This document shows positions 61,611 through 64,000 of a stretch of DNA of 64,000 bases, piece after piece. The stretch is from G963701675 sp963701675 (lineage in GTDB: Bacteria; Planctomycetota; Planctomycetia; Gemmatales; Gemmataceae). The translations under genes and the position numbers were made by a program. The DNA lies in assembly GCA_963701675.1 (NCBI GenBank), contig OY969623.1:3224001-3288000 (forward strand), read 5' to 3'. Position 1 is the stretch's first letter. Every line of letters begins with the position of its first letter. The notes beneath the pieces were generated by a model. It saw only the letters and a list, made by a program, of their open reading frames with translations, searched no databases and had not been told where the DNA came from.

Positions 61611-62210
61611 ATGGCTTCCCAGGGCTCCGTCAGCAGCTGCATTGAGTTGCTGAAAGCCGGCGACCAAGTCGCTGCGCAGGCATTGTGGGAGAGGTACTTT
61701 CATCGATTGGTTGGGCTAGCGCGGACGAAACTTCCCGAAGGCGGACGCCGTGCGGCGGACGAAGAAGATGTCGCCCTGAGCGCGTTTGATTCTTTCTACC
61801 GGGGGGCGGAAGCCGGCCGTTTCCCTCAGCTTGCCGATCGAGACGATCTCTGGCGAATGCTCGTTACGCTCACCGCACGCAAGGCCTTCGATCAGGTGCG
61901 CGACGAGCAACGGCTCAAACGCGGCGGCGGCGACGTGCTCGGCCAATCGGCCTTGATGGCGGCAGGCGACTCCGCGTTCGAGTGGTTTGTCGGCCGGGAA
62001 CCTGATCCCGAATCGGCTGCGATGATGGCAGAGCAATGCAATCAGCTTCTTGCACGCCTGAAGACGGATGAACTGCGCAACATCGCAGTGTGGAAATTGG
62101 AAGGCTATACCAATGAAGAAATCGCGGGCAAACTCGACTGCGCCTTAAGTACAGTCGAGCGAAAGCTCCAGCGCATTCGCGTTCATTGGGAAGACGAGGT
62201 AATTCCGTGA
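61611..62210 (+). CDS. ECF-type RNA polymerase sigma factor
   Basis: A 199-residue sigma factor with region 2 at about residues 20-110 (ARTKLPEGGRRAADEEDVAL, LVTLTARKAFDQVRDEQR) and region 4 at about 140-190 (KLEGYTNEEIAGKLDCALSTVERKLQRI). This form, coupled with a WD40 or other kinase, is typical of planctomycete signalling pairs. Its TGA overlaps the GTG of the kinase by four bases (GTGA), so the two are co-translated. It is likely activated through the kinase. Confidence 0.92.
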   Translation: MASQGSVSSCIELLKAGDQVAAQALWERYFHRLVGLARTKLPEGGRRAADEEDVALSAFDSFYRGAEAGRFPQLADRDDLWRMLVTLTARKAFDQVRDEQRLKRGGGDVLGQSALMAAGDSAFEWFVGREPDPESAAMMAEQCNQLLARLKTDELRNIAVWKLEGYTNEEIAGKLDCALSTVERKLQRIRVHWEDEVIP

Positions 62211-64000
62211 CCGTGCCCTTACCAGCGGCCGCCGTTGAGCGAATCGACGAAATCTGCGACCGATTCGAAACGGCCTGGAAAACCGGTGCCCGGCCACAAG
62301 TCGACGACTTTGTGGATTCAATGACTGGTCCGGAACGCGATGCATTGCGCCACGAGCTGCTGCGCGTCGATCAGCATTATCGGAGGCGCGCGGAGACTCC
62401 GGCGCGTGTTCACCGGACCGAGGCGTCCGCTAAGTCCGGCCCATTCGTCGCCGGCTACGAAATACTCGACGAACTGGGCCGTGGCGGCATGGGGATTGTC
62501 TACAAGGCGCAGCAGCTTCGACCTAGTCGGCTGGTAGCGATCAAGATGATTTCCGCCGGGGCGAATGCCGGCGCCCGCGAGATAGAACGTTTTCGACGCG
62601 AAGCCGACGCCATCGCTCAGCTCCAGGACCCGCACATCGTACAAGTCTATGAAGTCGGGGAACAAGACGGCCGTCCGTACTTGGCCATGGAGTATGTTGG
62701 CGGCGGCAGTCTGGACCGTTATCTAGCGGGGACGCCTCAATCGCCTCGTGTCGCCGCCCAAATAGTCGAGCGCCTGTCGCAAGCCATACATCATGCCAAC
62801 CAACGCGGCATCATTCACCGCGATCTAAAACCCGCGAACGTACTACTCCAAAGTCACGAGGGTGCAAGGACGCAGGATCCAAGAAGCCACCTTGATTCCA
62901 ATTCATCGTTCAAGATCACGGACTTCGGTCTCGCAAAGCTGTTGGATTCAAACGCTGGGAGCCCCACGAGAAGTGGAGACTTGCTTGGCACGCCGAGCTA
63001 CATGGCTCCAGAACAATTAGGGAAAGCCGGGCAGATCAGCGCCGCCACCGATGTGTATGGTCTGGGCGCAATCCTCTACGAAGTCATGACCGGCCGGCCG
63101 CCGTTCCGCGGCGAAACGGCCCTTGAAACGATGCATCAGGTGCAAAACGACGAGCCGGTTTCGCCCAGCCGACTTCAATCGAAGTGTCCCCGCGACCTGG
63201 TGACGATTTGTCTGAAGTGCCTGAGCAAGCAGCCGCACCAACGTTATGCCACCGCCTTGGAGCTAGGCGAAGACTTACGCCGGTTTCTGGACGGTCAACC
63301 GATTCGTGCCAGGCCTGTCGGCCGACTGGGAAAGGCTTTGAAATGGACGCGACGACAGCCCGTCGTTGCAAGTTTGGTAGGACTGCTCATTTTGGCGATC
63401 ACCTGTGGCATCGGCGCCGGAAGTTGGTTTTGGTGGCAGGCGGAGCAAGGATGGAAGCAAGCCAAGGATGCACTTCGTGATGAGCTCGCGACCCGAGACC
63501 GCTTTCAGGTTGCCCTCGCCCACCGCGAGTGGTTGGCGAACAATGCAACGCGGGCCAATGCGCTGCTTGATGCGTGCACCCCAGAACAGCGTGATTCGTG
63601 GGAGTGGCGCTACCTTGACCGGATGCGCCGCTCCGCATGGCAAACCATTCCCGGACATACCAACACCGTACAGGCGCTCGCTATTCATCCATCGGGCCGG
63701 CTGATTGCCTCGGCGAGCCACGATACCAGTGTGCGAATCTGGGACTTGGACAAGCGGAGCGGATCACGCCTGGGCAATCACCCCCAAGCGCCATTATTGT
63801 CGGTTGTCTACAGTCCGGATGGCGCCTTGCTGGCGTCGTCCGATACAAAATCCGGTCAGGTTAGATTGTGGGACGCCCAAACTCGAACGCTGATCGATGA
63901 AATCGGTTTCGGCGGCGAGGGAGAGATTCCGGTCTGGGGACTAGCCTTCGATCCCGGAAGCCGCTACTTGGCCATGGGCGGCCCGCGGCTCGTCAGAATT
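62207..64000 (+). CDS. Ser/Thr protein kinase with WD40 repeats (runs off window edge)
   Basis: Reads from GTG at 62207 to the right edge without stop (about 598 codons). A kinase domain spans residues 83-350 or so: LGRGGMGIVYKAQ, VAIK with Lys113, HRDLKPANVLL (Asp206), DFGLAK (Asp239) and APEQ. A membrane segment follows near residue 390-410 (SLVGLLILAITCGIGAG), then the first WD40 blades (GHTNTVQALAIHPSGRLIAS, DTSVRIWD). It is translationally coupled to the ECF sigma factor just upstream, which probably makes it the sensor or effector of that sigma factor. Confidence 0.93.
   Translation, partial: MTVPLPAAAVERIDEICDRFETAWKTGARPQVDDFVDSMTGPERDALRHELLRVDQHYRRRAETPARVHRTEASAKSGPFVAGYEILDELGRGGMGIVYKAQQLRPSRLVAIKMISAGANAGAREIERFRREADAIAQLQDPHIVQVYEVGEQDGRPYLAMEYVGGGSLDRYLAGTPQSPRVAAQIVERLSQAIHHANQRGIIHRDLKPANVLLQSHEGARTQDPRSHLDSNSSFKITDFGLAKLLDSNAGSPTRSGDLLGTPSYMAPEQLGKAGQISAATDVYGLGAILYEVMTGRPPFRGETALETMHQVQNDEPVSPSRLQSKCPRDLVTICLKCLSKQPHQRYATALELGEDLRRFLDGQPIRARPVGRLGKALKWTRRQPVVASLVGLLILAITCGIGAGSWFWWQAEQGWKQAKDALRDELATRDRFQVALAHREWLANNATRANALLDACTPEQRDSWEWRYLDRMRRSAWQTIPGHTNTVQALAIHPSGRLIASASHDTSVRIWDLDKRSGSRLGNHPQAPLLSVVYSPDGALLASSDTKSGQVRLWDAQTRTLIDEIGFGGEGEIPVWGLAFDPGSRYLAMGGPRLVRI

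Overview
The window reads as a stretch of a planctomycete chromosome, most likely from the Gemmataceae or a close relative. The evidence is the gene content: DUF1559 prepilin-like proteins, a Tat-signal DUF1501 protein, VIT/VWA, DUF1573 and HAF-repeat secreted proteins, an N-terminal 'LExLExRxLL' motif on exported repeat proteins, an ECF sigma factor overlapping a WD40 Ser/Thr kinase, and many long intergenic palindromes. Base composition is moderately GC-rich. No rRNA, tRNA, CRISPR array, integrase or transposase was recognised.

Layout. 1-8.9 kb: tail of a WD40/TPR protein, a MazF-type toxin-antitoxin pair, two small envelope genes each behind a similar structured leader, NAD(P)HX epimerase, selA, and housekeeping or unknown genes (DCC-family protein, AlkA-like glycosylase). 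9-13.3 kb: ispG, a zinc-ribbon membrane protein, a TlpA-like protein. 13.4-19.5 kb: three tandem HAF-repeat secreted proteins and a two-FHA protein. 19.7-27 kb: a TetR regulator with a likely operator, a frameshifted Kdo hydroxylase, ComF, DUF1573, a frameshifted sulfotransferase, a DapF paralogue lacking both catalytic cysteines, and a phosphohexomutase carrying an in-frame palindrome. 27-33.8 kb: DUF1501 gene followed by two degraded copies of its own 3' end separated by unrelated genes, and two DUF1559 genes. 34-43.9 kb: CocE-type hydrolase, lipoprotein, FG-GAP proteins, a thiolase/SDR pair, a CoA-transferase. 44-50.2 kb: asnS, a heme-c-type sensor kinase, mutM, trpBA. 50.2-56.8 kb: secreted 717-residue protein, a peroxiredoxin gene with two in-frame TGA codons, a VIT/VWA protein, and a thioredoxin-like gene with one in-frame TGA. 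56.8-60.6 kb: a molybdate transport operon with its own XRE-type sensor. 60.6-64 kb: DUF1559, ECF sigma factor and a Ser/Thr kinase running off the edge.

Main discovery candidate. Two redox proteins 3 kb apart have in-frame TGA codons. In the peroxiredoxin the second TGA aligns without gaps to the peroxidatic cysteine. Both genes carry, 18-21 nt downstream of the TGA, a hairpin with the same CGUGU apical loop and a 12-nt identical core, at the position expected for a bacterial SECIS. The same window encodes SelA, the selenocysteine synthase. I read these as probable selenoproteins that normal gene calling would truncate. The thioredoxin-like gene also has a 4-bp duplication that breaks its frame, so it may be decayed or contain a sequence error.

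Other points of note are a paired, possibly structured 5' leader motif, the serial 3'-end duplications of the DUF1501 gene, three separate +1 frameshifts, and operator-like palindromes in front of the TetR and molybdate regulators.
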